DNA from: JADZAI01 sp047602465
GTDB taxonomy: Bacteria > Pseudomonadota > Alphaproteobacteria > Micropepsales > Micropepsaceae
Direction: 5' to 3'
Assembly: GCA_047602465.1 (NCBI GenBank)
Contig: JASGHF010000001.1
Span: forward strand, 310,001-374,000
DNA length: 64,000 nt
Part shown: piece after piece, positions 1-8,387 of the stretch
Layout: each line of letters opens with the position of its first letter
Position numbering within the stretch: position 1 is the first letter of the stretch
Translations under genes and position numbers: made by a program
Notes under the pieces: generated by a model
What the model was told of the DNA's origin: nothing
What the model saw: only the letters and a program-made list of their open reading frames with translations
Database searches by the model: none

Positions 1-5
1 GGCAC

Positions 6-794
6 ATGCCTCTGGTCGATAGCCATTGCCATCTAGATTTCCCCCAACTTGCCGAACGGCGCGATGAGGTGCTTGCGCGCGCCCGCGCGGCCGGGGTGGG
101 CGTCATGCTGACCATTGGGACGAAACTTTCGGCCTTCGAGGGCGTAAAGGCGGCCGCCGAGGCCTCGGACGGGGTCTATTGTTCAGTCGGCGTCCATCCA
201 CACGAGGCCGAAGCCGAGCCGGACATCCAGGCCGCCCAGCTTCTCGCTCATGCGGATCATCCCAAGGTCGTCGCATTCGGCGAGACCGGCCTCGACTACT
301 TCTACGAGCATGCGCCGCGTGAGGCCCAGAAGGCCAATTTTCGCGCGCACATTGCCGCGGGCAGGGCGGCGGGACTGCCGATCATCGTTCATACCCGCGA
401 TGCCGACGATGACACGGAGGCGCTCCTGACGGAAGAGATGAAGCAGGGCGCTTTCACGGGCGTCCTGCACTGCTTCACCTCCGGGGAACGGCTGGCCCGG
501 GCGGCCATCGATCTCGGCTTCTATATTTCGTTCTCGGGCATTCTCACGTTCAAGAAGACCGAAACCCTGCAAGCCATTGCGCGCGATCTGCCGCTGGATC
601 GCATCCTGGTCGAGACCGATGCGCCTTATCTTGCGCCGATCCCGCATCGCGGAAAGCCGAATGAGCCGGCCTTCGTCGTGCACACGGCCGCCAAGCTGGC
701 TCAGCTGCGCGGCCTGTCGCTCGACGAGGTGAGCGCCGCGACGACCGCGAACTTCCACCGGCTTTTCGCCAAGACGCGGCCCTATGCCGCTTGA
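6..794 (+). CDS. tatD: TatD family metal-dependent deoxyribonuclease
   Basis: Predicted cytoplasmic TIM-barrel metal-dependent hydrolase of the TatD/YcfH family, with 3'-5' DNase activity proposed for the family. Metal ligands are visible in order: D5-S-H7-C-H9, E93 in GETGLDY, H129 in IVHTRDAD, H155 in HCFTS and D205 in VETDAPYLAP. The 262 residues match the usual family length, so the gene is complete although it begins six bases into the window. It overlaps the next gene by 11 bases, indicating co-translation. In many bacteria this gene follows metG and holB; those would lie upstream of the window. Whether it is YcfH-like or TatD proper cannot be decided here. Confidence 0.93.
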   Translation: MPLVDSHCHLDFPQLAERRDEVLARARAAGVGVMLTIGTKLSAFEGVKAAAEASDGVYCSVGVHPHEAEAEPDIQAAQLLAHADHPKVVAFGETGLDYFYEHAPREAQKANFRAHIAAGRAAGLPIIVHTRDADDDTEALLTEEMKQGAFTGVLHCFTSGERLARAAIDLGFYISFSGILTFKKTETLQAIARDLPLDRILVETDAPYLAPIPHRGKPNEPAFVVHTAAKLAQLRGLSLDEVSAATTANFHRLFAKTRPYAA

Positions 795-1575
795 GGCGCG
801 AATCCTGGGTTGCGGATCGTCGAGCGGCGTGCCGCGTGTCGGCCTTCATGGCCCGGACTGGGGGGCATGCGACCCGTCCGATCCGCGCAATCGCCGCACA
901 CGGTGCTCGCTTCTGGTGCGAACCGACGGCTTCAATATCCTGATCGACACCAGCCCGGACCTGCGCGAACAGATGCTCCTGGCCGGGGACGCGCAGATCC
1001 ATACCGTCCTCTACACGCACGATCACGCGGACCAGACCCACGGGATCGATGATCTCCGGGCTATTGCATATGCGATGCGTCGCAGGATGCCGGTTTTTGC
1101 CGATGGGGAAACGCTGGGAGCGCTCCGCGCCCGTTTCGGATATTGCTTTGATACCCCGCCGGGCAGCGGCTATCCGCCAATTCTTGACGCCCGCGTCATT
1201 CCTGAACCGCTGGCCCCATTCAGGCTGGACGGCGGGATCGAAGTCGTCCCGTTCGGACAGACCCATGGCCGGATTCGATCGCTTGGATTCCGCATCGGTC
1301 CTGTCGCCTATTCAAGCGACGTCTCGGCTTTGGACGATGCGGCTTTCGCGGCGCTGGAGGGCGTCGAATGCTGGATCGTCGACGCCCTGCGAGACGATCC
1401 CCATCCCACGCATTCCCATGTGGAACAAAGCCTTGCCTGGATCGAACGCGTAAAACCGCGACAGGCGATCCTCACCAATCTCCACATCGATCTCGACTAT
1501 GCGGAGCTGTCCGGCAGGCTGCCAAAGGGTGTCGTCGCCGGCTACGATGGACTCACTTTCGTCAGCGCAAGTTGA
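784..1575 (+). CDS. MBL-fold metallo-hydrolase (PhnP/RNase Z-like)
   Basis: 263-residue metallo-beta-lactamase-fold hydrolase. The N-terminus LGCGSSSGVPR is the signature of the PhnP-like branch, and the metal site reads T78-H-D-H-A-D-Q-T-H86 (H79, H81, D83 and H86). Further candidate ligands are S314-region SSD (codons near 1315) and NLHIDLDY near the C-terminus. PhnP itself cleaves cyclic ribose phosphodiesters, but this protein sits next to tatD rather than in a phosphonate operon, so the substrate is unknown. Its start codon lies inside the tatD 3' end, and the arrangement tatD-MBL is common in alphaproteobacteria. Confidence 0.88.
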   Translation: MPLEARILGCGSSSGVPRVGLHGPDWGACDPSDPRNRRTRCSLLVRTDGFNILIDTSPDLREQMLLAGDAQIHTVLYTHDHADQTHGIDDLRAIAYAMRRRMPVFADGETLGALRARFGYCFDTPPGSGYPPILDARVIPEPLAPFRLDGGIEVVPFGQTHGRIRSLGFRIGPVAYSSDVSALDDAAFAALEGVECWIVDALRDDPHPTHSHVEQSLAWIERVKPRQAILTNLHIDLDYAELSGRLPKGVVAGYDGLTFVSAS

Positions 1576-1875
1576 ATTTTGCTCTTGTGCGGCGCGGCGT
1601 GATCTTGGTTACAATAGGGTTGCGAGTAGGTGACGCTACGGCTATGTAGCGCGCCGGCTGAAACTCGGGGTGGTGGGTGCAGTACGCGCGCAATGGCAAG
1701 AGCCGCGCGCGATATATGGCGTTCTGGCTGGCGGCTTGAACCGTCGGTCTGCTTGGCGGGAGAACGCTGCGCATTCGCCCCACGGGATACGAGACCTGAA
1801 CACGTGCGCCGGTCACCGTCGGCGCAAATTGTTGCACAACAAGCGGCGTGGAGCCGCGACTAAGGGGTTACAAAG
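1576..1875 (+). promoter_or_regulatory. 300-base leader before exbB with candidate promoter and inverted repeats
   Basis: No convincing gene; the open frames here are short and lack family features. A TACAAT hexamer at 1610-1615 could be a -10 box, although its best -35 candidate (TTGTGC, 1585-1590) is 19 bases away. A hairpin with arms CGCTAC/GTAGCG lies at 1634-1651. An inverted repeat TTGTTG-CA-CAACAA lies at 1829-1842, about 34 bases before the exbB start, and could be an operator. A purine-rich AAGGGG at 1862-1867 is the likely ribosome binding site. All assignments are by eye. Confidence 0.3.
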
Positions 1876-3039
1876 GTGGTTATGAACTCGGATGAGCGCT
1901 TCGCTTCGCGTGTCGCCCGCGGTATCGCGGTTGGCGCGTTCGCATTCAGCCTGACCTTCGCGTCTGCGACGGCGGCGCTTGCTCAGACGCCCGCGGCGCC
2001 TCCGCCGCCGGAACCCGTCGCCGACTCGCCGGCCGCCGCCACTCCTGCTGCCGATGCCGCCGCGACCCCTGCGGCGCCCGGCACGACGCCGGCTGCTGCC
2101 GATCCCGCCGCGACGCCGGCCGTCGGTCCCGACGGTCTCCCCATCGCGCCGGCGCCGACGCCGGTTCCGATGCAGCCCAAGCTCGGTCCGGACGGCAAGC
2201 CCGTCCTCGGCCCCGATGGCCAGCCCATCATGGAGCCTGCTCCGGTCGTGACGCCCGCGCCGACCCCGACGCCGGTCCCCACGCCCACGCCGACGCCGGA
2301 GCCGATCAAGGCCGACTTCTTCGGTATGGAAGTGCTGATCCCGCACGAGGACGAGTACTCGCTGTACGGCCTCTTCATGATCGCGCACCCGGTCGTGAAG
2401 GTCGTGATGCTCGGCCTGATCATCGCCTCGATCATCTCGTGGGCGATCCTGATCTCCAAGCTGATCTACTTCAGCGCGCTCAACCGCCGCACGTCCAACT
2501 TCCTGAACGACTTCCGCACGTCGAACGCGCCGCTGCAGGACATGTCGAAGTCGCTTTCGGGCAAGGACCGCACCACGCCGCCTGCGGCGATGGTTGAGGC
2601 CGCCGGCAACGAAATCGATCTCACCTTCGCTCAGGGTCCGGCGTCGTCGGGCGAAAAGCGCGAGCACCTGACGCAGCGCATCGCCTCGGCGATGTCGATC
2701 GCCCAGGCGTCGAAGAGCGCGGAACTGGGTTCGGGCATGGCGTTCCTCGCCACGGTCGGCTCGATCGCCACCTTCGTGGGTCTGTTCGGCACGGTGTGGG
2801 GCATCATGTACTCGTTCATCGGCATCGCGAAGTCGAAGTCGACGAACCTCGCGGTCGTTGCCCCCGGTATCGCCGAAGCTCTGTTCGCCACGGCGATCGG
2901 TCTCTTCGCCGCTATTCCGGCGGTTGTGTTCTACAACATCTTCGCCCGCCGCATTGCTGCCTACAATCAGCGTTTGGATAGCTTCTCGTCCGAGCTTCTG
3001 GTTCGCGTGTCGCGTCAGCTTGACCAGTCCGCGCACTAA
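1876..3039 (+). CDS. exbB: MotA/TolQ/ExbB proton channel family protein
   Basis: Inner-membrane proton channel that, with ExbD, energises TonB. An N-terminal hydrophobic signal-like segment ends at ALAQ near residue 36, followed by about 115 residues very rich in Ala and Pro with repeated T-P pairs, then the ExbB core: TM1 near 174-196, a cytoplasmic loop, TM2 near 287-312 and TM3 near 330-352, with the conserved LFGTVWGI and GIAEALFATAIGL segments. At 387 residues it is longer than a minimal ExbB (about 240) because of the extra periplasmic part. Translation may start at GTG 1876 or ATG 1882. First gene of exbB-exbD-tonB. Confidence 0.92.
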   Translation: MVMNSDERFASRVARGIAVGAFAFSLTFASATAALAQTPAAPPPPEPVADSPAAATPAADAAATPAAPGTTPAAADPAATPAVGPDGLPIAPAPTPVPMQPKLGPDGKPVLGPDGQPIMEPAPVVTPAPTPTPVPTPTPTPEPIKADFFGMEVLIPHEDEYSLYGLFMIAHPVVKVVMLGLIIASIISWAILISKLIYFSALNRRTSNFLNDFRTSNAPLQDMSKSLSGKDRTTPPAAMVEAAGNEIDLTFAQGPASSGEKREHLTQRIASAMSIAQASKSAELGSGMAFLATVGSIATFVGLFGTVWGIMYSFIGIAKSKSTNLAVVAPGIAEALFATAIGLFAAIPAVVFYNIFARRIAAYNQRLDSFSSELLVRVSRQLDQSAH

Positions 3040-3069
3040 AGGTCCGGCAGCAGAAAGGAGCCCCAGGCC

Positions 3070-3504
3070 ATGGGTGCAAAAGTAGGCGGCGACGAGAACA
3101 AGTCGTCGAAGAACTACTCCGATAACGCCGAGATCAACGTCGTTCCGTTCGTGGACGTCATGCTCGTGCTCCTCATCATCTTCATGGTGGCGGCGCCGCT
3201 CGCCACCGTGAACGTCCAGGTCGACCTGCCGCCGTCGAATGCCGAGCCGACGCCGAATCCCAAGGATCCGGTGTTCGTCTCGATCCAGAAGACGGGCCAG
3301 ATCTTCCTTGGCGACAATGAAACGACGCTTGCGCGGCTGGGCGACGATATGATGACCCGTACGCTGGGCGATCGTGAGAACCGCATCATGGTTCGCGCCG
3401 ACAAGGACGTGATCTACGGCCAGGTCATGCGCGTCATGAACGTGATGCAGGACTACGGGTTCTTCAAAGTGGCTTTGGTCGCCGAAGAAGTCGTTGGCAA
3501 TTAG
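3070..3504 (+). CDS. exbD: Biopolymer transport protein ExbD/TolR
   Basis: 144-residue partner of ExbB. A short cytoplasmic N-terminus ends in NVVPFVDVMLVLLIIFMVAAPL, whose single membrane segment carries the conserved proton-relay aspartate in FVDVMLVLL. A periplasmic domain follows (about residues 45-144) ending in MNVMQDYGFFKVALVAEE, typical of ExbD/TolR. A strong ribosome binding site, AAAGGAG, stands at 3054-3060. It begins 30 bases after exbB and 21 bases before tonB, so the three are surely one transcript. The tonB neighbour favours ExbD over TolR. Confidence 0.95.
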   Translation: MGAKVGGDENKSSKNYSDNAEINVVPFVDVMLVLLIIFMVAAPLATVNVQVDLPPSNAEPTPNPKDPVFVSIQKTGQIFLGDNETTLARLGDDMMTRTLGDRENRIMVRADKDVIYGQVMRVMNVMQDYGFFKVALVAEEVVGN

Positions 3505-3525
3505 GGCAGGGCGCGGTTCAGAACG

Positions 3526-4119
3526 ATGAAACGCTCCTTTTGGTACACGCTCGCCATCGCGATCCTGCTGCATGCGGCAGTCGGCTATTACTTCATTGCC
3601 GGCTTCATCGCAGAGCAGAAGATCCTGAAGGAAGAGACGGTGATTGCGATCGAGGTGCCTCCGCCGCCTCCACCGCCGCCACCGCCGCCTCCGCCACCGC
3701 CGCCTGACGAGCCGCCGCCGCCGCCGGAAAAGCCGCGCGTGCGTCCCCGGTTCCCACCCCCGATTCCGCCGCCGCCAGACGTGCCGCCGCTGCCCGTTCC
3801 GCCCCAGCCGCCGGCTGAGGACACTACCGACGCAACGACGACCACGTCGCAGAACACGCAGCCGCCGCCGGCTCCCAAGCCGTCGAAGCGCGTCAACCCG
3901 AACTATCCGAAGCGTGCCGAAGAGCGCGAGCGGGAAGGTTCTGCCGTGATTATCCTCATCATCGGCGATGGGGGCGTGGTTACGAGCGTGCAGGTCGCCA
4001 GTGAAACTCCTCCGGGTTTCGGGTTTGGCGAAGCGGCGGCCGCTGCAGTTCAACGCTGGGAGTTTGCCGGCAGTGCGCCTGGGAAGTATCAGGTGTCGGT
4101 GCGTTTCAAACTCGAATAG
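3526..4119 (+). CDS. tonB: TonB energy transducer
   Basis: 197-residue TonB-type protein that spans the periplasm and drives TonB-dependent outer-membrane receptors. It has a short basic N-terminus with one membrane anchor (residues about 7-25), then a proline tract from about residue 46 containing an uninterrupted run of some 15 prolines followed by more Pro/Lys/Arg-rich sequence, and a C-terminal TonB domain starting at NPNYPKRAEEREREG and ending VSVRFKLE. Third gene of the exbB-exbD-tonB operon; a strong intrinsic terminator follows 26 bases after the stop. The GC-rich proline codons form a microsatellite-like tract (about 3655-3790) prone to length variation. Confidence 0.93.
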   Translation: MKRSFWYTLAIAILLHAAVGYYFIAGFIAEQKILKEETVIAIEVPPPPPPPPPPPPPPPPDEPPPPPEKPRVRPRFPPPIPPPPDVPPLPVPPQPPAEDTTDATTTTSQNTQPPPAPKPSKRVNPNYPKRAEEREREGSAVIILIIGDGGVVTSVQVASETPPGFGFGEAAAAAVQRWEFAGSAPGKYQVSVRFKLE

Positions 4120-4144
4120 CTTGCGCTTTAGAGCGATCTGAAGG

Positions 4145-4173
4145 CGGCGCCCCAACGGGCGCCGTTTTCGTTT
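4145..4173 (+). terminator. Rho-independent terminator of exbB-exbD-tonB
   Basis: Perfect 8-bp stem CGGCGCCC (4145-4152) / GGGCGCCG (4157-4164), CAAC loop, followed directly by TTTTCGTTT. It separates the operon from the second tonB-like gene. Confidence 0.85.
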
Positions 4174-4246
4174 CTGCGATTGCGAGTTTGTGTCATGATG
4201 CCGCCGTAATCCGGGCGCTCGCTAAGGGCGCAACAGGAGGTGTCCC

Positions 4247-4879
4247 ATGGCGTACGCGTTGTCGTCCGGCGTTCTGGTTTCGCACCCTGCCCGTGATCGG
4301 GCGCTTACCATGGCAACGTCGATCGTGCTGCACGCCGCGTTGGGGTGGGCGGTTCTGAACCTCCTGACCGTTCGCGTGTTGCCTGATCCCGATCCCCCGA
4401 TGACGATCGAAATGGCGCCGCCCATGGCGATGCCTGCACCGGCTGCGCCGGCCGTGACCCCCGATACGCCGCCGGCGCTGCCTGAGCGTCCTCGCTCGGA
4501 ACTGGCGCCGCCGAAGCCGGAGACGCCTGATACCCCTCCGGCGCCACCCAGCCCGCCATCGCAGCCGGCCACCATCGGCGTGACGGGCGGCACTGGCCCG
4601 GTCGCGGGGCCAGTCGGTCCAGCTGCTGCTGCGCCGCGCCCGACCTATCGTGCGCCGGCCGTCTATCCCGGGCGCGCCCGGCTCGCTGAACGGAACGGCG
4701 TCGCGGTCGTCGAGATTCTCGTCGCCGCTGGAGGCGCTGTCACCGACATCCGCCTGATCGACGAGACACCTGGCGGCTACGGCTTCGGCGATGCCGCGGT
4801 GAAGTCGGTCCGCCAGTGGCGCTTTGAAACGGCCGCGCCGGGTGTCTATCGCGTGACGGTCAGGTTCGAGATGGAGTAG
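4247..4879 (+). CDS. Second TonB-family protein
   Basis: 210-residue TonB-like protein. After about 20 residues comes a membrane anchor (about 21-42, TMATSIVLHAALGWAVLNLL), then an Ala/Pro-rich spacer with scattered charged residues (about 45-125), and a C-terminal TonB domain (about 135-210) beginning AVYPGRARLAERNGVAVVE and ending VTVRFEME. The C-terminal domain is clearly related to that of the upstream TonB (shared FGFG/YGFGDAA and RQWRFE/QRWEF segments), but the spacer is shorter and lacks the long proline run. An AGGAGG-type site lies just upstream (4233-4240). It lies behind a terminator, so it probably has its own promoter. Confidence 0.87.
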   Translation: MAYALSSGVLVSHPARDRALTMATSIVLHAALGWAVLNLLTVRVLPDPDPPMTIEMAPPMAMPAPAAPAVTPDTPPALPERPRSELAPPKPETPDTPPAPPSPPSQPATIGVTGGTGPVAGPVGPAAAAPRPTYRAPAVYPGRARLAERNGVAVVEILVAAGGAVTDIRLIDETPGGYGFGDAAVKSVRQWRFETAAPGVYRVTVRFEME

Positions 4880-5298
4880 GGCATAGAAGTGCGTTCTCAC
4901 GAAGGCGACGCATGCGTCAGTTGAGGAAATGCCTGTAACTGACTGGTCGGCTTTGGTGATTGACGACTACTGGCTCTGAGGTCTTCTGAATTCGGCGATC
5001 TGCTGACCGCTCGGGCGGCCGGCATCTGCGCGATGCCGCACCGACTGCGGCTGTCAGTTGTGTGCCGACGCCGCCAGTATCATGGGATCGCAAACGGGAT
5101 GTTGTGAGTAAGCGAGCCTGTTGAGCCAAGCTGCTTAAGTGGACCGCACTCAGGAAGATCATTCCGACCCATACGCGTACCGCCTCGCGCGAATTCACGC
5201 CAAGCGGACAGCCCCGACGGCGTGGAAATCCGGCGATACCGCCGCAGCATTATTTTCCATAATATATCTTATACGCAATCCGGGACTGGGCTGTCCGG
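4880..5298. other. Intergenic stretch, no gene recognised
   Basis: About 420 bases between convergent genes. Open frames here have no recognisable family features and atypical composition. An AT-rich patch at about 5250-5275 (CATAATATATCTTATACG) stands out against the GC-rich background. An inverted repeat GGGACTG (5282-5288) / CAGTCCC (5300-5306) spans the stop codon of the broken dioxygenase gene but has no U-tract. I see nothing else. Confidence 0.5.
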
Positions 5299-6104
5299 TC
5301 AGTCCCAGATCGATTTGAACGATCCCCCGCCGTTCAGCATCTGCGCCGGCGCGTGTTTGTCGATGTGGCCGATCAGGCCCCGATAGACGCCGTAACCCAT
5401 CAACTGTTGCAGCCGTTCGGTATAGCCGCGCGCGATGCCGGCCGGCACGCCGAGCAGCTGGTTCTCCTGCTGGCGGATGTATCCCGCGCAGTAGTTCATC
5501 GCGATCCCGGTGCGGCGGCCGTCAGACCGGTTAGCGCCCCATCCCAGATGAGTACGCTCCCCTTCGGCATCTCGGCCGCAACGGTCTCGTAGGCGCCGCC
5601 ATAGGCCGGGCTTTCACGCGTGTGCGTGCCAGGCACCAGCCGGGTCGCGCCGTTGGCCTCGGTAAAGTCCGTCAGCGCCCACATGGAATTGCAGATGAGC
5701 GCCGCATGCGGCTTCGCCAGCGGGATCACCATGTCGTCGGAATGAATCGGCTGCGCCACCTCACCCGGGTCGATGGCGATTGAGGACAGCGACGACACCA
5801 GGCATTCCGGGTCCAGTACGCTCTCCACAATGGGCAGGATGGCCGGGTGTACGGGAATGCGATCGAACGGCGCGCCATGCGCCAGTAGATTATAGATGCG
5901 CACCGTCCGGTGGCCCTCGAAGCCGTTCATGGCGGGCTTCGCGTCAAGCGCGCGCTCCAGGTGCGCCAGCGCCTCATTCAGGGCGTCGATAAGGTCAGGC
6001 TCGATGGCGTTCTCGACGATGGTGTAGCCATCGCGCGAAATGCGCTCCTTGTGCGCTTCCAGGTCCACCGCTCTGCCCCGCGTTTTCTCCAGACTGCCAC
6101 GCAA
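5299..6104 (-). pseudogene. Phytanoyl-CoA dioxygenase family protein, frameshifted with loss of the distal histidine region
   Basis: Fe(II)/2-oxoglutarate oxygenase of the PhyH family in two frames. The first part (from TTG 6104, or more plausibly GTG 6068) contains the H121-x-D123 metal motif in QPIHSDDM and runs to GSVLIWDGAL; the second resumes as ANRSDGRRTGIAMNYCAGYIRQQ and ends at 5299. Family members normally read WDG-x-LWHGGGAN here, supplying the second iron-binding histidine. The sequence goes straight from GGGGCGCT to AACCGG at about 5533-5545, consistent with a 19-base deletion between two short GCGCT repeats. Thus frame and catalytic histidine are both lost. The divergent MFS gene starts about 100 bases away. 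A sequencing error is possible but would have to remove several bases. Confidence 0.82.
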
Positions 6105-6196
6105 GTCTGCGCCGAAAAACGATTTGTTTGGGTAGACAGTCTGCCCCGGCGCGGGTCAGATGACAGGAAATCATAATCACCATCAGGAAGCGCCGG

Positions 6197-7573
6197 ATGC
6201 AGCAATTCTCAGTTCGAGGCCGCACGATTGCGGCCTATGTCCTACCGACCATGCCCCTGGCGGCTCTTGGCCTGCCTCTGGTGGTCTATGTCCAGCCCTT
6301 CTACATCACGGGCCTCGGGCTCGATCAGAACGCGGTCGCGCTGGTGCTGTTCGCGGCGCGTATCCTCGACATCATCGTCGATCCGATCATCGGTTGGCTG
6401 GGGGATTCGACACGCACCCGCTGGGGCCGCCGCCGTCCCTGGATCGTCGCCTCCGTGCCGCCATTCGTGGCGGGTGTCTTTCTGTTGTTCATCCCGCCGC
6501 AGGACGCCACGATCAACTATTTCGCGATCTGGATCGTCGTCAGTTATCTCGCCTACTCCATTGCCTCGATCAGCCATATCGCCTGGGGCGCCGAGCTTTC
6601 CACGGTCTATCACGAGCGCAGCCGCATTCAGGGCTGGCGCGAGTTCGCGGCGGTCGCCGGGTTCCTGCTGGTGCTGGCGTTGCCGGTGCTGCTCGAAACG
6701 TTTCAGCCCGGGGTCACGGCGCACGACAAGCTGGCGTTGATGGGCTGGTTCATCTGCATCGCCATGCCGATCACGGCTGCGATCCTCGTGTCGCTGGTTC
6801 CCGAGCCGCCGCTCGATGCCAGCACGGGCAAGCACAAGCTGGACGTCGGCGGCGCGATCCGTCTCATCGCCGGTAACGCGGCCCTCCGCCGCCTGCTCGC
6901 CGCCGACCTCCTGCAGGGTCTCGCCCCCGGCATCACCGGCGCGCTCTTCATCTGGATGGTGGCGTTCTATTTCGAGTTGCCGGGCCAGTCGTCGACCCTG
7001 CTCTTCATCTATTTCGTCGCGGGGCTGTTCTTCATCCCGCTGTGGATCAAGCTCAGCTACCGCATGTCCAAGCACCGCACGCTTTGCGTCGCGATGATCT
7101 ACGCCTTGTGCGCATCGCCATTGCTGCTCGTGTTCCCCAAGGGCGATTTCAACGTCCTCGCCGGCGCCTTCATCCTCTACGGCGTCACCTATGGCGCGGG
7201 CGGCTTCCTGCTCCGCTCCATGATGGCCGACGTGGTGGATATCGACACGCTGGCGACAGGGCGCGAGCGGGCCGGCCTGTTTTATTCGCTGCTCGTTCTG
7301 ACCAACAAGCTCGGCTATGCGGCGTCGGCGCTGATCGTGCTGGTCCTTTCGCAGATCGGTTTCGACGCCAAGCGCGGGATGGAGAATTCGCCGGAGGCGA
7401 TCCAGGGTCTGGCCTATGTCTTCGTCGGCTTCCCGATGTTCTTCCTGGTGCTGACTATTCTGGTGATGTGGAACTTTCCCATCGACAAGTTCAAGCAGCA
7501 GGAAATCCGCGAGGCCATCGCACGCAAGCGGGCGCAGGTGGTTCCCGACATCAACGCGATAGATCCGTCCTGA
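6197..7573 (+). CDS. MFS transporter, GPH (MelB-like) cation symporter family
   Basis: 458-residue polytopic membrane protein with about 12 hydrophobic segments. The N-terminal region with ARILDIIVDPIIGWLGDSTRTRWGRRRPWI is the hallmark of the glycoside-pentoside-hexuronide:cation symporter family (MFS_2): aspartates in TM2 plus the D-x-T-R-x-R-W-G-R-R-R-P loop. Later segments include GVTYGAGGFLLRSMMADVVDIDTLATGRERAGLFYS, also typical. The substrate cannot be predicted; many alphaproteobacterial members lie near catabolic genes, here next to a broken PhyH oxygenase. Four bases separate it from mazG, which is probably coincidental co-transcription. Confidence 0.88.
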   Translation: MQQFSVRGRTIAAYVLPTMPLAALGLPLVVYVQPFYITGLGLDQNAVALVLFAARILDIIVDPIIGWLGDSTRTRWGRRRPWIVASVPPFVAGVFLLFIPPQDATINYFAIWIVVSYLAYSIASISHIAWGAELSTVYHERSRIQGWREFAAVAGFLLVLALPVLLETFQPGVTAHDKLALMGWFICIAMPITAAILVSLVPEPPLDASTGKHKLDVGGAIRLIAGNAALRRLLAADLLQGLAPGITGALFIWMVAFYFELPGQSSTLLFIYFVAGLFFIPLWIKLSYRMSKHRTLCVAMIYALCASPLLLVFPKGDFNVLAGAFILYGVTYGAGGFLLRSMMADVVDIDTLATGRERAGLFYSLLVLTNKLGYAASALIVLVLSQIGFDAKRGMENSPEAIQGLAYVFVGFPMFFLVLTILVMWNFPIDKFKQQEIREAIARKRAQVVPDINAIDPS

Positions 7574-7577
7574 GATT

Positions 7578-8387
7578 GTGATGACACGCCCTGCTCCCGA
7601 TCCCGGCCGGATCGCCGATCTCCTGGCCCTGATGGCGCGTCTGCGTGCGCCGGACGGGTGTCCGTGGGACCGGGAGCAGAACTTCGCGACCATCGCGCCT
7701 TACACGGTCGAGGAGGCCTACGAGGTCTCTGACGCCATCGAGCGCGGCGACATGGCGGCGCTGAAAGACGAACTGGGCGACCTGCTCTTCCAGGTCGTCT
7801 TCCACGCCCAAATGGCTGACGAAGCTGGTGAATTCTCCTTCGCCGATGTCGTGGGGGCGATCCAGGACAAGATGGTCCGGCGGCACCCGCATGTGTTCGG
7901 CGATGCCGGACCGCGCTCATCCGCCGAGCAGACCGAGGACTGGGAGCGGATCAAGGCACGCGAGCGCGCCGCCAGGCCGGCCCCGGATGGCGGATTGCTC
8001 AGCGATGTTCCCCGCACCCTGCCCGCCTTGCCGCGCGCCCTTAAGCTGACCAAACGGGCGGCCACGGTCGGGTTCGACTGGCCTGACGCAAGCCATGTCT
8101 TCGCCAAGCTGGACGAAGAGGTCGGCGAGCTGAAATCGGCGCTGGCCGAAGGGGCGCCGCCGGCAAAGCTTCAGGATGAACTCGGCGACGTGCTGTTCGT
8201 TGTCGCCAACCTGGCGCGGAAGCTGGGCGTCGACCCGGAAGCGGCGCTCGCAGGCACCAACCTCAAATTCTTTCGTAGGTTTGAGAAAATCGAACAGGCC
8301 CTTGCTGCAAAAGGGAAAACGCCTTCTCAGTCCTCACTCGAAGAGATGGACGCGATCTGGACCGCGTCCAAGGCCGACGTGCCCTAG
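7578..8387 (+). CDS. mazG: Nucleoside triphosphate pyrophosphohydrolase MazG
   Basis: 269-residue tandem MazG protein that hydrolyses (d)NTPs to monophosphates and pyrophosphate. The first all-alpha domain (about 12-125) shows CPWDREQNF, EEAYEVSDAI and ELGDLLFQVVFHA; the second (about 165-255) shows DEEVGELKSAL and DELGDVLFVVANLARKLG, giving the E-x-x-E...E-x-x-D metal sets in both copies. The start may be GTG 7578 or ATG 7581. The gene converges on hflX and both stop codons are read from the same CTAG at 8384-8387. Confidence 0.94.
   Translation: MMTRPAPDPGRIADLLALMARLRAPDGCPWDREQNFATIAPYTVEEAYEVSDAIERGDMAALKDELGDLLFQVVFHAQMADEAGEFSFADVVGAIQDKMVRRHPHVFGDAGPRSSAEQTEDWERIKARERAARPAPDGGLLSDVPRTLPALPRALKLTKRAATVGFDWPDASHVFAKLDEEVGELKSALAEGAPPAKLQDELGDVLFVVANLARKLGVDPEAALAGTNLKFFRRFEKIEQALAAKGKTPSQSSLEEMDAIWTASKADVP

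Noticed and set aside
3655..3790. GCC/CCG-type simple repeat that might be a tandem-repeat array
   Set aside because: It is the codon tract for the TonB proline spacer, with no independent repeat structure.
1813..4155. A 780-residue open frame on the minus strand across the exb-tonB operon
   Set aside because: It is Arg/His-rich low-complexity sequence antisense to well-identified ExbB, ExbD and TonB; an artefact of GC-rich codon use.
4917..5198. A 93-residue open frame in the 420-base intergenic region
   Set aside because: No ribosome site, no recognisable features and composition unlike neighbours.
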